Part shown: one piece after another, positions 17,868 through 26,830 of the stretch
Numbering within the stretch: the stretch's first letter is position 1
How the letters are laid out: each line of letters begins with the position of its first letter
Assembly (NCBI GenBank): GCA_963827065.1
Contig: CAWGZM010000007.1
Location: 124,001 to 188,000, forward strand
DNA from: JACVRW01 sp963827065
GTDB lineage: Bacteria > Actinomycetota > Thermoleophilia > Solirubrobacterales > Thermoleophilaceae
Reading direction: 5' to 3'
DNA: 64,000 bases
Made by a program: the position numbers and the translations under genes
Notes under the pieces: generated by a model
Seen by the model: the letters and a program-made list of their open reading frames with translations, nothing else
The model's database searches: none
What the model was told of the DNA's origin: nothing

Positions 17868-17959
17868 GAGCGATCGGCTGCGCGAGGGCGCGGGCTGGCC
17901 TGCGCCGGAGCGATCGGCTGTGCGCGAGGGCGCGGGCTGGCCCGCGCCGGAGCGATCGC
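17868..17959. repeat. Short tandem repeat, 40-42 bp unit
   Basis: A unit beginning GAGCGATCGGCTG and ending GCGCCG occurs at 17868-17907 (40 bp) and 17908-17949 (42 bp, two extra bases), with a partial third copy from 17950. It sits between nadE and the cyclase start, probably within the cyclase upstream region. Confidence 0.7.
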
Positions 17960-17967
17960 CTTCCACG

Positions 17968-19749
17968 CTATCCCGGCGCCCGCAGCTCCGGCGCCACGCG
18001 GCTGACGTAGCGGTTCGTGATCGGCAGCCGCCGGTCGCGGCCGAAGGCCTTGGTCGAGATCTTGATCCCGGGCGGGGCCTGGCGGCGCTTGTACTCGGAC
18101 CGGTCCACCATGCCGATCACGCGCTCGACCTCCTCGGCGGGGAGGCCGCGGCGAACCAGCTCCATCGCGTCGAGGTCCTCTTCGATGTAGCCCTCGAGGA
18201 TCACGTCGAGCACCTCGTAGGGCGGCAGCGAGTCCTCGTCGCGCTGCTCGTGGCGGAGCTCGGCAGAGGGCGGGCGCTCCAGCACTGTGGCCGGCACAAG
18301 CTCGCTACCGGCCTGCTCGTTGCGCCAGCGCACGAGCCGGTACACCCAGCCCTTGTAGACGTCCTTGAGAACGGCGAAGCCGCCCGCCATGTCGCCGTAC
18401 AGCGTCGCGTAGCCGACCGACAGCTCGGACTTGTTGCCGGTGGTGAGCACGAGCCAGCCGAACTTGTTCGAGAGCGCCATCACGACGTTCCCGCGGATGC
18501 GCGCCTGCACGTTCTCCTCGGTGATGTCCGGCTCGGTCCCTTCGAACGAGTCCGCCAGCATCTCGTCGTAGGCGCGCATTGCGGCCTCGATGGTGATCTC
18601 GCGGAAGTCGACACCGAGGTTCTCCGCGATCGCGCGCGCGTCGGCGCGTGTCCCCTCGCTCGAGTAAGGCGAGGGCATCGACACGCAGCTGACCCGCTCC
18701 GGGCCGAGCGCGTCCGCCGCGATCAGCGCGACGAGCGCCGAGTCGATTCCGCCGGACAGCGCCACCACGACGCGCTCGAAGCCGTTCTTCTCGACGTAGT
18801 CGTGCAGCCCCGTGCGGAGCGCCGCGTAGACCTCCGCCTCGAGCTCGAGCGGCGGCGCCACCTCGCCGGCAACGAGCTCGGCCTCGGACTCGACGCTCAC
18901 GCTCGCGAGCGTGAACACCGGCGGCTCGGCGACCGTTGCGGCGCGCCGCTGGCGACGCACGTTGGCGCGGTGCCGGGTGTCGCGCAGCCGCGCGGCCACC
19001 ACCTCGCGCGGGTCGATCGTGCAGAAGCTGAGCGACTCCTCGAACTGCGCGCAGCGCGTGAGGACTGTGCCGTCCTGGTCGATCGCGAGGCTGTGCCCGT
19101 CGAACACGAGCTCGTCCTGGGCACCGACCGTGTTGACGAAGACGACCGCCGCCAGATAGTCGACCGCCCGCTGCACCAGCATGCGCTCGCGGCGCTGGCC
19201 GTAGCCCGCGCGGTAGGGGGAGGCGGACAGGTTGACGATCACCTGGGCGCCGCCGAGTGCCTCCGTCATGGCGGGGGGACCGGGCTCCCAGATGTCCTCG
19301 CAGATACTGATCCCGATCGGGATGCCGTTCAGCTCGAAGATCGCGGCCTCGGCGCCGGACTGGAAGTAGCGCTGCTCGTCGAAGACGCCGTAGTTCGGCA
19401 GGTACATCTTGCGGTACACGGCCACGACCTCGCCGTCGGCGAGCACGGCCGCCGCGTTGTAGACGTCCTCGGCACGCTCCGGGAAGCCGACCAGCGCGAC
19501 GATCCCATGGGTCTGCGAGGCAAGCTCGGCGAGCGCCTCCGAAGCGGCGTCGAGAAAGCTCGTCTTCAGCAGCAGGTCCTCGGGCGGATAGCCGCTCAGG
19601 GTCAGCTCCGGGAAGACGACGAGCCCGGCGCCGCCGTCTCGCGCGGCGCTCGTGTACTCGGCGATGCGGCGCGCGTTCCCGTCGATGTCGCCGACGACCG
19701 TGTTGATCTGGGCGAGCGCCACCCGCAGGAGCTGCTGTTCGGGGGCCAT
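17968..19749 (-). CDS. nadE: Glutamine-dependent NAD+ synthetase
   Basis: 593 residues. An N-terminal nitrilase-type glutaminase domain (Glu in VVFPELTLSGYPPEDLL, Lys in YRKMYLPNYGVFDE, Cys in ISICEDIWEPG) feeds ammonia to the C-terminal synthetase with P-loop VALSGGIDSALVA. It converts deamido-NAD to NAD using ATP. The ATG at 19749 is chosen because the nitrilase fold starts there (LLRVALAQINTVVGD). Confidence 0.95.
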   Translation of the reverse strand: MAPEQQLLRVALAQINTVVGDIDGNARRIAEYTSAARDGGAGLVVFPELTLSGYPPEDLLLKTSFLDAASEALAELASQTHGIVALVGFPERAEDVYNAAAVLADGEVVAVYRKMYLPNYGVFDEQRYFQSGAEAAIFELNGIPIGISICEDIWEPGPPAMTEALGGAQVIVNLSASPYRAGYGQRRERMLVQRAVDYLAAVVFVNTVGAQDELVFDGHSLAIDQDGTVLTRCAQFEESLSFCTIDPREVVAARLRDTRHRANVRRQRRAATVAEPPVFTLASVSVESEAELVAGEVAPPLELEAEVYAALRTGLHDYVEKNGFERVVVALSGGIDSALVALIAADALGPERVSCVSMPSPYSSEGTRADARAIAENLGVDFREITIEAAMRAYDEMLADSFEGTEPDITEENVQARIRGNVVMALSNKFGWLVLTTGNKSELSVGYATLYGDMAGGFAVLKDVYKGWVYRLVRWRNEQAGSELVPATVLERPPSAELRHEQRDEDSLPPYEVLDVILEGYIEEDLDAMELVRRGLPAEEVERVIGMVDRSEYKRRQAPPGIKISTKAFGRDRRLPITNRYVSRVAPELRAPG

Positions 19750-19818
19750 GAGCCCATTATCGCGGCTGGCCTGCACAATCCGTTGCCGCACGGACCGTCC
19801 ACGGCAAAAGAGAGCCGT

Positions 19819-20077
19819 TTGCGCTACGTCCACACGAATATGCGCGTCCGGGACATCGACGCCTCGCTGCGTTTCTACGAGGCGCTCGGCTACGAGCGCC
19901 GGGGCAGGCTCCAGTTCGAGGGCGCCTACAACGTCTACCTCGGCCTGCCGGGCGAAGCCCCCGTACCATCCCGGCGGCCGCACCGAGTTCCGGATTTGCT
20001 TCGTGGCCGATCCTGACGGCTACAGGCTCGAGCTGATCGACGGCGACTTCAGGACCCCGCAGGACCCCGACCAATAG
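19819..20077 (+). pseudogene. Glyoxalase I-like gene with internal frameshifting deletion
   Basis: A TTG at 19819 opens LRYVHTNMRVRDIDASLRFY to about GLPGE in one frame. The protein resumes in another frame at about 19959 with KPPYHPGGRTEFRICFVADP to DGYRLELIDG and a stop at 20077. Intact lactoylglutathione lyases of this type are about 125-130 residues, and the missing middle is about 40-45 residues, so a deletion of about 125-130 bp with loss of frame fits. Metal ligands in the middle would be gone. Confidence 0.8.
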
Positions 20078-20085
20078 GAGGAGAC

Positions 20086-20400
20086 GTGTTGTTCTTGGTC
20101 CGTTTCGACATCCATCAGCCCGAGGGGATGTCAACACGCGAGTTCATCGAGACCTGGGACCGGGAGGCCGACGCAGCCCTCGGTGCCATGGACGCCGGCG
20201 TCCTGACCCATGTCTGGAAGGTCGCCGGGCAGCGCATCGTGTTCGCGGTCGTGGATCTGCCCGACCCGGAATCCCTGGACCGCGCGCTGGCCGGCCTGCC
20301 GATCGTCCAGGAGCTGGGCGGCGGGGCCGAGACCGAGGCGTATCCGATCTACGACTACAGGACCTTCGCCGCCGACATGAAGGAGCAGCTGAAGGGCTAG
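20086..20400 (+). CDS. Muconolactone isomerase-like ferredoxin-fold protein
   Basis: 104 residues with a strong AGGAGGAG ribosome site before a GTG. FLVRFDIHQPEGMSTREFIE and EAYPIYDYRTFAADMKEQL resemble the muconolactone delta-isomerase (CatC) dimeric alpha-beta barrel family. No other beta-ketoadipate genes are nearby, so the catalytic role is unproven. Confidence 0.7.
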   Translation: MLFLVRFDIHQPEGMSTREFIETWDREADAALGAMDAGVLTHVWKVAGQRIVFAVVDLPDPESLDRALAGLPIVQELGGGAETEAYPIYDYRTFAADMKEQLKG

Positions 20401-22064
20401 CTCCGGCAGCCGATCGGCTCATCCAGATAGCGGCTCCCGCTGTGCCGGTGCTCGAAGTGCCACCACTCGCGCCAGTAGGGGACGAAGCCGAAGCGCTCCA
20501 TCGCGCGCGCGAGGAGCAGGCGGTTGCGCAGGGCCCGCCCGCTCGCGTTCCTCGTGTGCGCGCGTGACGAGAGGTCGTCGTAGCCCGTTCCCATCTCGAG
20601 CGTGCGGCCGCCGTCCGCCCGCACGAGAGTCAGGTCGATGGCGCTGCCGGTGTTGTGGCGGCTGCGGCGGGCGATGTAGGTGCCGACCAGGTCGCCGCGG
20701 CCGCTGCGCTCGGCCCAGCGCACGAGAGCACGCGAGGCGCGCGCCGGCCGATAGGCATCCCGCACGAGCAGGCCGAGTCCGCGGCGCCGCAGGTGGCGCT
20801 GCACGCGCGCGAGCGAGCGCGCGGCGTGGGGGAGCAGGAAGGCCCGGTTCTCGCAGTAGCCCGGCAGGCGACGGCCGGTGAGGTTGTCGCGGGTCGCGTA
20901 GGCGAGGTCGACGCGAATGCCCGGGGCGGAGCGCTGGACTTCGACGAGGCCGCTGACGGCCGCCGCGGCCGGCACCCTGAAGATCCGGCTCGCCACTCCG
21001 CGCAGCGTCGCCGTGCCGTAGTCGTGCGAGGGGTTGCCGTCGCTGAGCAGCGCCATCGAGACTCGCAGCGGGCCGCGCTCGAACAGGGCTGCCTCGTGCA
21101 CGAGCCGCCCGAGCTCCGTCGAGCGCCATCCGCCCTTGAAGAAGGTGTCGAAGCCGGCCGCCAGCGAGAAGCGCGAGAAACCCCAGCGCTGCCAGGCCAC
21201 GATCGACGAGAGCAGCGTGCGGGCGTAGCCGCGCGAGGGCAGCGGGGTGAGACGGTCGAACACGCGAAAGAAACGCGCCTGATCGGCGGCGCTGAAGTGG
21301 GCGCCCGACCAGTAGCCGCTGACCGAGAAGCGCCGCATCCCGGCGCGAGCGGCGACGGTCCGCAGGCCGGTGTCGCCGACACGCGCGAAGACCGCGGTCG
21401 CGAGCTCGTTGTCCGACCTCGTGATCATCGGTCCGAGGAGCGCGCGCTCCTCCGTCGTAGGCGCCCGGTTCCCGATCTGCCGCAGGTAGGCGACGAGCAG
21501 CATTGCCTTGACGAGGCTGGCCGAGATGAAGGTGCGCCGGGGCGCCAAGCCGTGAATGCGGCCGTGCGAATCGATCAGCGCCCAGGCCACGGCGCCGGCC
21601 CGGTGGGCGAGGAAGCGGCGGGCGGCCCGCACGCGCTCGGGCGGGGGGAAGAGCGCCGCACGGGCCTTTACGCGCATGCGGCAGCCGCGCCCGGGCCGCA
21701 CGGTTGCGCGAACGCCGGTGCGCCCGTGGGCGATGATCGTGATCCGGCGCGAGCAGCGTTCGGCCGGCGGGTCGAGCACCGAGCAGTTGCCGCTGCAGGG
21801 ACGCTCGAAGCTCGTCAGGCGATAGCGGCCCGCGGGGAGGCGGCGCCTGACACGCCAGCGCACCCGCCCGGAGTTCTCGTCGAGCACGACCCTCCCCGCC
21901 GCGTCTCGCACGCGCAGGAAGGCGACGGAGCCCTCGATGTAGGGACCGCGGCTCAGATCGAGCACGCGCCTGAAGTCGAGCACGCCGCTCGGGGACTGCG
22001 CGCTCGCCACGGGCGCGGCCATCGCCGCGATCGAGGCCGCCACGCACAGGGCCAGGACTCGCAC
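20397..22064 (-). CDS. Secreted beta-lactamase-fold / VanX-like dipeptidase fusion
   Basis: 555 residues with a signal peptide (about 1-22, ends ASA). The middle domain has the serine penicillin-recognising motifs S183-LV-K186, S217-D-N and K-G-G (FFKGGWRS). The C-terminal domain (about 370-555) has the M15D D-Ala-D-Ala dipeptidase motifs: RDAYRPARA, SRHNTGSAIDL (zinc ligands H470, D477) and EWWH (catalytic E533, ligand H536). Both active sites look complete. Likely peptidoglycan remodelling or recycling outside the membrane; vancomycin resistance is not implied. TACTCT lies 6 bases before the GTG. Confidence 0.82.
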   Translation of the reverse strand: MRVLALCVAASIAAMAAPVASAQSPSGVLDFRRVLDLSRGPYIEGSVAFLRVRDAAGRVVLDENSGRVRWRVRRRLPAGRYRLTSFERPCSGNCSVLDPPAERCSRRITIIAHGRTGVRATVRPGRGCRMRVKARAALFPPPERVRAARRFLAHRAGAVAWALIDSHGRIHGLAPRRTFISASLVKAMLLVAYLRQIGNRAPTTEERALLGPMITRSDNELATAVFARVGDTGLRTVAARAGMRRFSVSGYWSGAHFSAADQARFFRVFDRLTPLPSRGYARTLLSSIVAWQRWGFSRFSLAAGFDTFFKGGWRSTELGRLVHEAALFERGPLRVSMALLSDGNPSHDYGTATLRGVASRIFRVPAAAAVSGLVEVQRSAPGIRVDLAYATRDNLTGRRLPGYCENRAFLLPHAARSLARVQRHLRRRGLGLLVRDAYRPARASRALVRWAERSGRGDLVGTYIARRSRHNTGSAIDLTLVRADGGRTLEMGTGYDDLSSRAHTRNASGRALRNRLLLARAMERFGFVPYWREWWHFEHRHSGSRYLDEPIGCRS

Positions 22065-22111
22065 CGCTCCAGAGTACGGTTGTCCGTATCGACGCGGTCG
22101 GGCGCGCCCCG

Positions 22112-22117
22112 TAGCCT
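22112..22117 (+). promoter_or_regulatory. Putative -10 box of histidine kinase gene
   Basis: TAGCCT is followed after 6 bases by the in-frame ATC at 22124, the first codon of the kinase reading frame that could start it. Confidence 0.35.
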
Positions 22118-22123
22118 CGTGGC

Positions 22124-23884
22124 ATCAAACGGCTAGCCAGGGACATCCTTACGCCGCTCACCTATGGGCGCATCGCCTATCTGCTGATCGCCCTGCCGCT
22201 CGGCATCGTCTGGTTCACGTTCCTCGTCACGGCGATCTCCGTCGGGCTCGGCACCGCGATCACGCTGGTCGGGATCCCGATCCTGATCGGGACGATGTAC
22301 GCCTGGCGCTGGTTCGCTCAGCTGGAGCGGCGCCTGATCAGGGCGCTCACGGGCGTCGAGATCCAGGAGCCATACCGGCCGGAGCCACGCGAGGCCGGCT
22401 GGTCGCGGCGAATCGGGACACGCCTCCGCGACCCCGCCACCTGGAAGGACCTCGTCTTCCTTCTGCTGCAGCTCCCGCTGGGGATCGCCTCGTTCACGAT
22501 CGCCGCCGTCGTGCTCGGAGTGGCGGTCAGCTGGATAGCCGCGCCGGCGTGGTACTGGTCGGTGCCCGACGGCATCGAGCTCGGGATCACGACCGTCGAC
22601 ACGCTCGGCGAGGCACTCCTGCTGGTGCCGCTCGGGCTCGTGGTCGCCTCCGTCGGCATCCCGGCGCTCGGCCTGCTCGGCCGCGGCTACGGCGAGCTGG
22701 CGGCGCTGCTGCTCGGCAGCAACCCCGATCCCGAGCTGAGCGCCCAGGTCACGGAGCTCGAGGGCGCCCGCTCGCGCATCATCGCCGCCGCCGACGCCGA
22801 GCGCCGGCGCATCGAGCGCGACCTCCACGACGGCGCGCAGCAGCGCCTCGTCGCGCTGTCGCTGACGCTGCGGATGGCCGAGACGCGCGCTGAGAAGGGC
22901 GATCCCGAGACCGCGGATCTGATCCGCAACGCGGGGGAGGAGGCGGGGCTCGCGCTGAAGGACCTACGCGACCTGGCGCGCGGGATCCACCCGGCGATCC
23001 TCACGAACCGCGGCCTCGCCGCGGCGCTCGACGACCTCGCGGCGCGGGCCACTGTCCCGGTCGAGGTCACCGCCGCGCCGCCGGAGCGCCTTCCCGACCA
23101 GGTCGAGGCGGCTGCGTACTTCGTCGTATCGGAGTGCCTTGCGAACGTCGGCAAGCACGCCGAGGCTTCGGGCGCAACGGTCTCCGTCCGGAGCGAGGCC
23201 GGCCAACTCGAGGTCGAGGTGCAGGACGACGGCACGGGCGGCGCCGACACCGAGAACGGCTCCGGGATCCAGGGGCTCCGCGACCGTGTCGGGGCGCTCG
23301 GCGGCCGCCTCGAGATCGAGAGTCCCGAGGGCGGGGGCACGCGCGTGCGCGCTTCGATCCCCCTGGTCGTCTCCGCGGATCTCGACGACGAGGTGGCGGC
23401 GGCGCGCCCCGCCGTACTCGCGGACGACGACGCGGCCGCGCTCCAGGCCCGGCGGACGAGGCGACTGCGGGTACGCGTTGGGATCGTCGCGGGCGTCGCG
23501 GCGACTCTCGTGCTGATCTGGGCTCTCACGGGGACCGACAGGCCCTGGATCGTCTGGCCGCTGCTCGGTCTCGGCCTCGTCGCAGCGCTCGACGCGTGGT
23601 TCGTCCTGGGAGGGCGCCAGCTGCGCGAGTCGGACCTCGACGGCGCCGGTGCCGACCGCTCGGAGGCGATCCGCTCGCTGCGCCGGCGCCGTCGCCTGCG
23701 CATCGACGCGGGCGCCGTGGTCGTCATCAACCTCTTCCTGATCGGGATCTGGATCGCCTCGGGGTCGGGCTACTTCTGGCCTATCTGGCCGATCCTCGGC
23801 TCCGCGATCGCGCTGGGCCTCAAGTCGCTGCGCTGGGCCGACGTGGCGCGCGAGCGGCTCGTCGGCGACCCGTCGGTTCGCTAG
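22124..23884 (+). CDS. Sensor histidine kinase, NarL-type, with membrane sensor domain
   Basis: About 586 residues. The N-terminal sensor (LTPLTYGRIAYLLIALPLGI, multi-pass) clearly begins upstream of the first ATG (22295), but no in-frame ATG, GTG or TTG exists after the TAG at 22112; ATC at 22124 or CTG at 22181 are the options, or a base is missing. The HisKA_3 box is AERRRIERDLHDGAQQRLVA, followed by an HATPase (DDGTGG, GLRDRVGALGG) and two further membrane pairs at the C-terminus. No response regulator is adjacent. Confidence 0.8.
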   Translation: MKRLARDILTPLTYGRIAYLLIALPLGIVWFTFLVTAISVGLGTAITLVGIPILIGTMYAWRWFAQLERRLIRALTGVEIQEPYRPEPREAGWSRRIGTRLRDPATWKDLVFLLLQLPLGIASFTIAAVVLGVAVSWIAAPAWYWSVPDGIELGITTVDTLGEALLLVPLGLVVASVGIPALGLLGRGYGELAALLLGSNPDPELSAQVTELEGARSRIIAAADAERRRIERDLHDGAQQRLVALSLTLRMAETRAEKGDPETADLIRNAGEEAGLALKDLRDLARGIHPAILTNRGLAAALDDLAARATVPVEVTAAPPERLPDQVEAAAYFVVSECLANVGKHAEASGATVSVRSEAGQLEVEVQDDGTGGADTENGSGIQGLRDRVGALGGRLEIESPEGGGTRVRASIPLVVSADLDDEVAAARPAVLADDDAAALQARRTRRLRVRVGIVAGVAATLVLIWALTGTDRPWIVWPLLGLGLVAALDAWFVLGGRQLRESDLDGAGADRSEAIRSLRRRRRLRIDAGAVVVINLFLIGIWIASGSGYFWPIWPILGSAIALGLKSLRWADVARERLVGDPSVR

Positions 23885-23888
23885 TAGC

Positions 23889-24344
23889 TCAGGCCTCGCC
23901 GAGCGCCACGATGCGGGCGCGGATGCACTCCGCGAGCTCGCGGGGGTCGACCTCGAAGAGGCTGTGGGGGTCGCCGGCCGCCGCCCAGACACGCTCGTGG
24001 TCGAGCAGGGCCTCATCGAACAGCACCGGCAGGTCGTGGCCGAAGGGAGGCACGCCGCCGATGGCGAAGCCGGTGGCGGCGCGCACCTCGTCCGCCTTGG
24101 CCTGGCGGATCTCCGCGACGTCGAGCAGGTCGGCCAGCTTGTCCGTGTCGATTCGGTGCCGGCCGGACGCGACGCACACGACGGGGTCGCCGTCGGCGAC
24201 GAACACGATCGACTTCGCGATCTCGGACTCGTCGCAGCCGACCGCCTGGGCGGCGTCCTTGACGGTGCGGGTCGAGTCGTTCAGGCGTTGCACGTGGACC
24301 TCGATTCCGAGGTCACGGGCGCACTCTGCGAGCCGATCCCTCAC
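23889..24344 (-). CDS. YbaK/ProX-type aminoacyl-tRNA deacylase
   Basis: 151 residues. RTVKDAAQAVGCDESEIAKS (the lysine is conserved) and TGFAIGGVPPFGHD match the YbaK fold, which hydrolyses misacylated tRNA such as Cys- or Ala-tRNA(Pro). It is related to the editing insert of the ProS above. Its start overlaps the WS/DGAT stop by 4 bases. Confidence 0.88.
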   Translation of the reverse strand: MRDRLAECARDLGIEVHVQRLNDSTRTVKDAAQAVGCDESEIAKSIVFVADGDPVVCVASGRHRIDTDKLADLLDVAEIRQAKADEVRAATGFAIGGVPPFGHDLPVLFDEALLDHERVWAAAGDPHSLFEVDPRELAECIRARIVALGEA

Positions 24345-25762
24345 GCGCGCACAGCCGGGTCAGCCGCAGCCAGCTCCACTCCGGCGGCCTCAGCGAGCTC
24401 CTCGAGCGAGTCGCGGATGTCGTCGGCGAAGTCGTCGAGGTCCCACATCAGGTCCCAGTCGCCAACGAGCCCGAAGTTGATCTTGCCCGCGTATGAGAGC
24501 AGGGCGATGCCGAGCGCCTGGTTCTTCGCGAGCGGGACCATCGGGAAGGGATCGAGCATCCGCCGCCCCGCCAGGTACAGCGGGAACTGCGGCCCGGGCA
24601 CGTTCGTCACGACGACGTTGAACATGCGCTGGCGCGACACCAGCCGCGCGGCCTGGCCCATGACGGTCGGCGGCGCGAAGCCGGTCAGCTCGGTGAGCAC
24701 CTGAGCGCCCACGGCCTGGCCGCTCGACTTGAGGCCCTTGAGCTCCTCGCGCACGAGGTCGAGCCGCGCCACGGGATCCTGGCACCAGACCGGGAGCGGG
24801 GCCATCATCGCGGCCACGCGGTTGCCGAGTGCGCCGCGCTCGACGTCGGCGCGCACGCTCACCGGGATCATCGCCTTCAGCTCGAGCCCGTCGGTGTTCT
24901 GCCCGCGCCGGCGCAGATGCTTGCCAAGGGCGCCGGCGACGGCGGACAGGACGGCGTCGTTGACTGTCCCACCGAGCTCGTTCTTGATCGCCTTGATCTC
25001 GTTCAGGTCGGCGCGCACCCAGGTGAAGCGCCGGTGCGGCCCGATCGACTGGTTGTAGGGGCTCGTCGGGGCAGGGTTGAGGCCCGCCCAGGCCATCGCC
25101 CCGACGCCGACGGCGGCGTCGCGGACCCCGGACAGGATCCGCCGCGGGCCGCGGAAGACCGCGCGCACGGAGCGGGCGACCTCCGCCGGGATCGTGCCGC
25201 GCTCGACCAGCGCCTCGCCCAGCAGCTGCGCGCTCGACGGCATCGGCCGCGGCAGCCAGCGGTCACCCGGGTCGGTCGGCGCCGCGGGGTCGGGCGAGGT
25301 GTCGAAGAGCACCGAGATGATGTCGACGCCGGAGATGCCGTCGACCAGGGAGTGATGGGTCTTCGAGAGGAGCGCGAAGCGGTCGCCCTCGAGCCCATCC
25401 ACGAGCCAGATCTCCCACAGCGGCTTGTCGCGATCGAGCTGTTGCGCGAACACGCGACCTGCGAGCTCCTTGAGCTGGTCCTCGTCGCCGGGTGCCGGCA
25501 GCGCGGTCGCGCGCACGTGGTAGCGCAGGTTCAGATGCGGATCGTCGACCCACTTGGGGCGCCCCTGCTGGAGCGGCACGAACGCGAGCCGCTGGCGGTA
25601 GCGCGGCACGAGGTGGAGGCGCCGTTCGATCGCGTCGAGCAGGTCGTCATAGGGGGGAGGGGACCCCTCGAACAGCATCACGGAGGCGACGTGCATGTGG
25701 GACGCCGCGTCCTCCAGATGCAGGAAGGAGGTGTCGAGCGCGGTCAGGCGATCCGAGGACAT
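24341..25762 (-). CDS. Wax ester synthase/diacylglycerol acyltransferase (WS/DGAT)
   Basis: 473 residues. The acyltransferase motif HHSLVDG (HHxxxDG) is near residue 135, and NDAVLSAVAGALGKHL and NVVVTNVPGPQFPLY are the other family blocks. These enzymes esterify fatty acyl-CoA onto diacylglycerol or fatty alcohol to make storage lipid, consistent with the acyl-CoA ligase elsewhere in the window. ATG start after a short gap from dinB. Confidence 0.93.
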   Translation of the reverse strand: MSSDRLTALDTSFLHLEDAASHMHVASVMLFEGSPPPYDDLLDAIERRLHLVPRYRQRLAFVPLQQGRPKWVDDPHLNLRYHVRATALPAPGDEDQLKELAGRVFAQQLDRDKPLWEIWLVDGLEGDRFALLSKTHHSLVDGISGVDIISVLFDTSPDPAAPTDPGDRWLPRPMPSSAQLLGEALVERGTIPAEVARSVRAVFRGPRRILSGVRDAAVGVGAMAWAGLNPAPTSPYNQSIGPHRRFTWVRADLNEIKAIKNELGGTVNDAVLSAVAGALGKHLRRRGQNTDGLELKAMIPVSVRADVERGALGNRVAAMMAPLPVWCQDPVARLDLVREELKGLKSSGQAVGAQVLTELTGFAPPTVMGQAARLVSRQRMFNVVVTNVPGPQFPLYLAGRRMLDPFPMVPLAKNQALGIALLSYAGKINFGLVGDWDLMWDLDDFADDIRDSLEELAEAAGVELAAADPAVRA

Positions 25763-25789
25763 GCGCCCAAACTAGCGCAGCCTCTGCGC

Positions 25790-26830
25790 TCAGAGCGAGA
25801 GGCTCATCTGACCGGCGGGCACCGCCGTCCTGAGCGGCTCGCGCTCGTCGAGCCCGGCCACCCTCACGCCCAGGAGCCGCACCGGGCGCCGCGGGTCCAA
25901 ACGGCGCAGCAGCTCGACCGCGACGCCGCCGACGGTGGCGTGGTCGTTGACCGCCACGCCGAGCGTGCGGGCTCTCGTGAGCGTCGTGAAGTCCGCGTAG
26001 CGCAGCTTGATCCCGATCGTTCGCCCGCGCCGCTCCTCGCGCGCGAGCGTCTCGCACAGCTGGGCAGAGAGGCGCTCGAGCACCGGCTCGAGCTCGGGGA
26101 GGCCGCGCAGGTCGCGATCGAAGGTCGTCTCGCGCGACTCCGACTTCGCCACCCTGACGGTCTCGATGCCGCGCTCGTCCTCGAAGCGCGCTAGCGCCGC
26201 CAGGTGCGGGCCGAGCCGCCTGCCGAACCACTCGATCAGCTGAAGGTCGGGCGTCGCCCCGAGCGCGCCCAGGGTCGTGACGCCCAGCCGCTCGAGCCGG
26301 GCGACGGTCTTCGGCCCGATGCCCGGCACGAGCCCGGGCGAGGCGCCCGCGAAGCGCTCACGCGCCTGCGCGGCGCTCAGCTCGACGAAGCCGTCCGGCT
26401 TCTCGGCATCCGAGGCGACCTTCGCGACCAGCTTGCTCGGGCCGAGCCCGACCGAGCAGACGAGCCCCGTCTCTGCCCGGACCGCCTCCTTCACGCGCCG
26501 CGCCGCCGAGCGCGGCCGCTCGAGGGCTGACAGGTCCAGGTACGCCTCGTCGAGCCCGACCGACTCGACGAGCTCCACGTGGGCGCGCAGCACCGCGTGA
26601 ACCTCGCGCGAGCGCGCGCGGTAGTGCTCGAAGTCGGGCGGCAGGAAGACCGCCTCCGGGCAGAGCCGGCGCGCACGCTCGGCAGGAGTCGCGGAGAAGA
26701 TCCCGTAGCGGCGCGCCTCATAGCTCGCCGTGGTCACGACCGCGCGCGGCCCGCTGCCGGCCACGACGACCGGCAGCCCGCGCAGCTCCGGCCGCCGCTG
26801 GAGCTCGACGCTCACGTAGAAGGCGTCCAT
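25790..26830 (-). CDS. dinB: DNA polymerase IV (Y family), start disturbed
   Basis: 346 residues from the ATG at 26830. Palm motifs: DMDAFYVSVE, SVGLDEAYLD (catalytic Asp-Glu), then VCSVGLGPSKLVAKVAS, an HhH at VPGIGPKTVARLERLG and a little-finger domain. Y-family enzymes perform error-prone translesion synthesis. The conserved LFAHID just before DMDAF is encoded in frame but no ATG/GTG starts it; a GTG at 26873 lies one base out of frame. The C-terminus GQMSLSL resembles a beta-clamp binding peptide. Confidence 0.88.
   Translation of the reverse strand: MDAFYVSVELQRRPELRGLPVVVAGSGPRAVVTTASYEARRYGIFSATPAERARRLCPEAVFLPPDFEHYRARSREVHAVLRAHVELVESVGLDEAYLDLSALERPRSAARRVKEAVRAETGLVCSVGLGPSKLVAKVASDAEKPDGFVELSAAQARERFAGASPGLVPGIGPKTVARLERLGVTTLGALGATPDLQLIEWFGRRLGPHLAALARFEDERGIETVRVAKSESRETTFDRDLRGLPELEPVLERLSAQLCETLAREERRGRTIGIKLRYADFTTLTRARTLGVAVNDHATVGGVAVELLRRLDPRRPVRLLGVRVAGLDEREPLRTAVPAGQMSLSL

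Noticed and set aside
18911..19159. Extra ORFs inside nadE, hypF, murT and other genes on either strand
   Set aside because: High GC leaves long shadow frames; their products are Arg/Ala/Pro-rich with no motifs.
20397..22064. Vancomycin resistance gene
   Set aside because: VanX-like motifs are present but no vanH, vanA or vanS/vanR partners are adjacent, and VanX-type dipeptidases have housekeeping roles.
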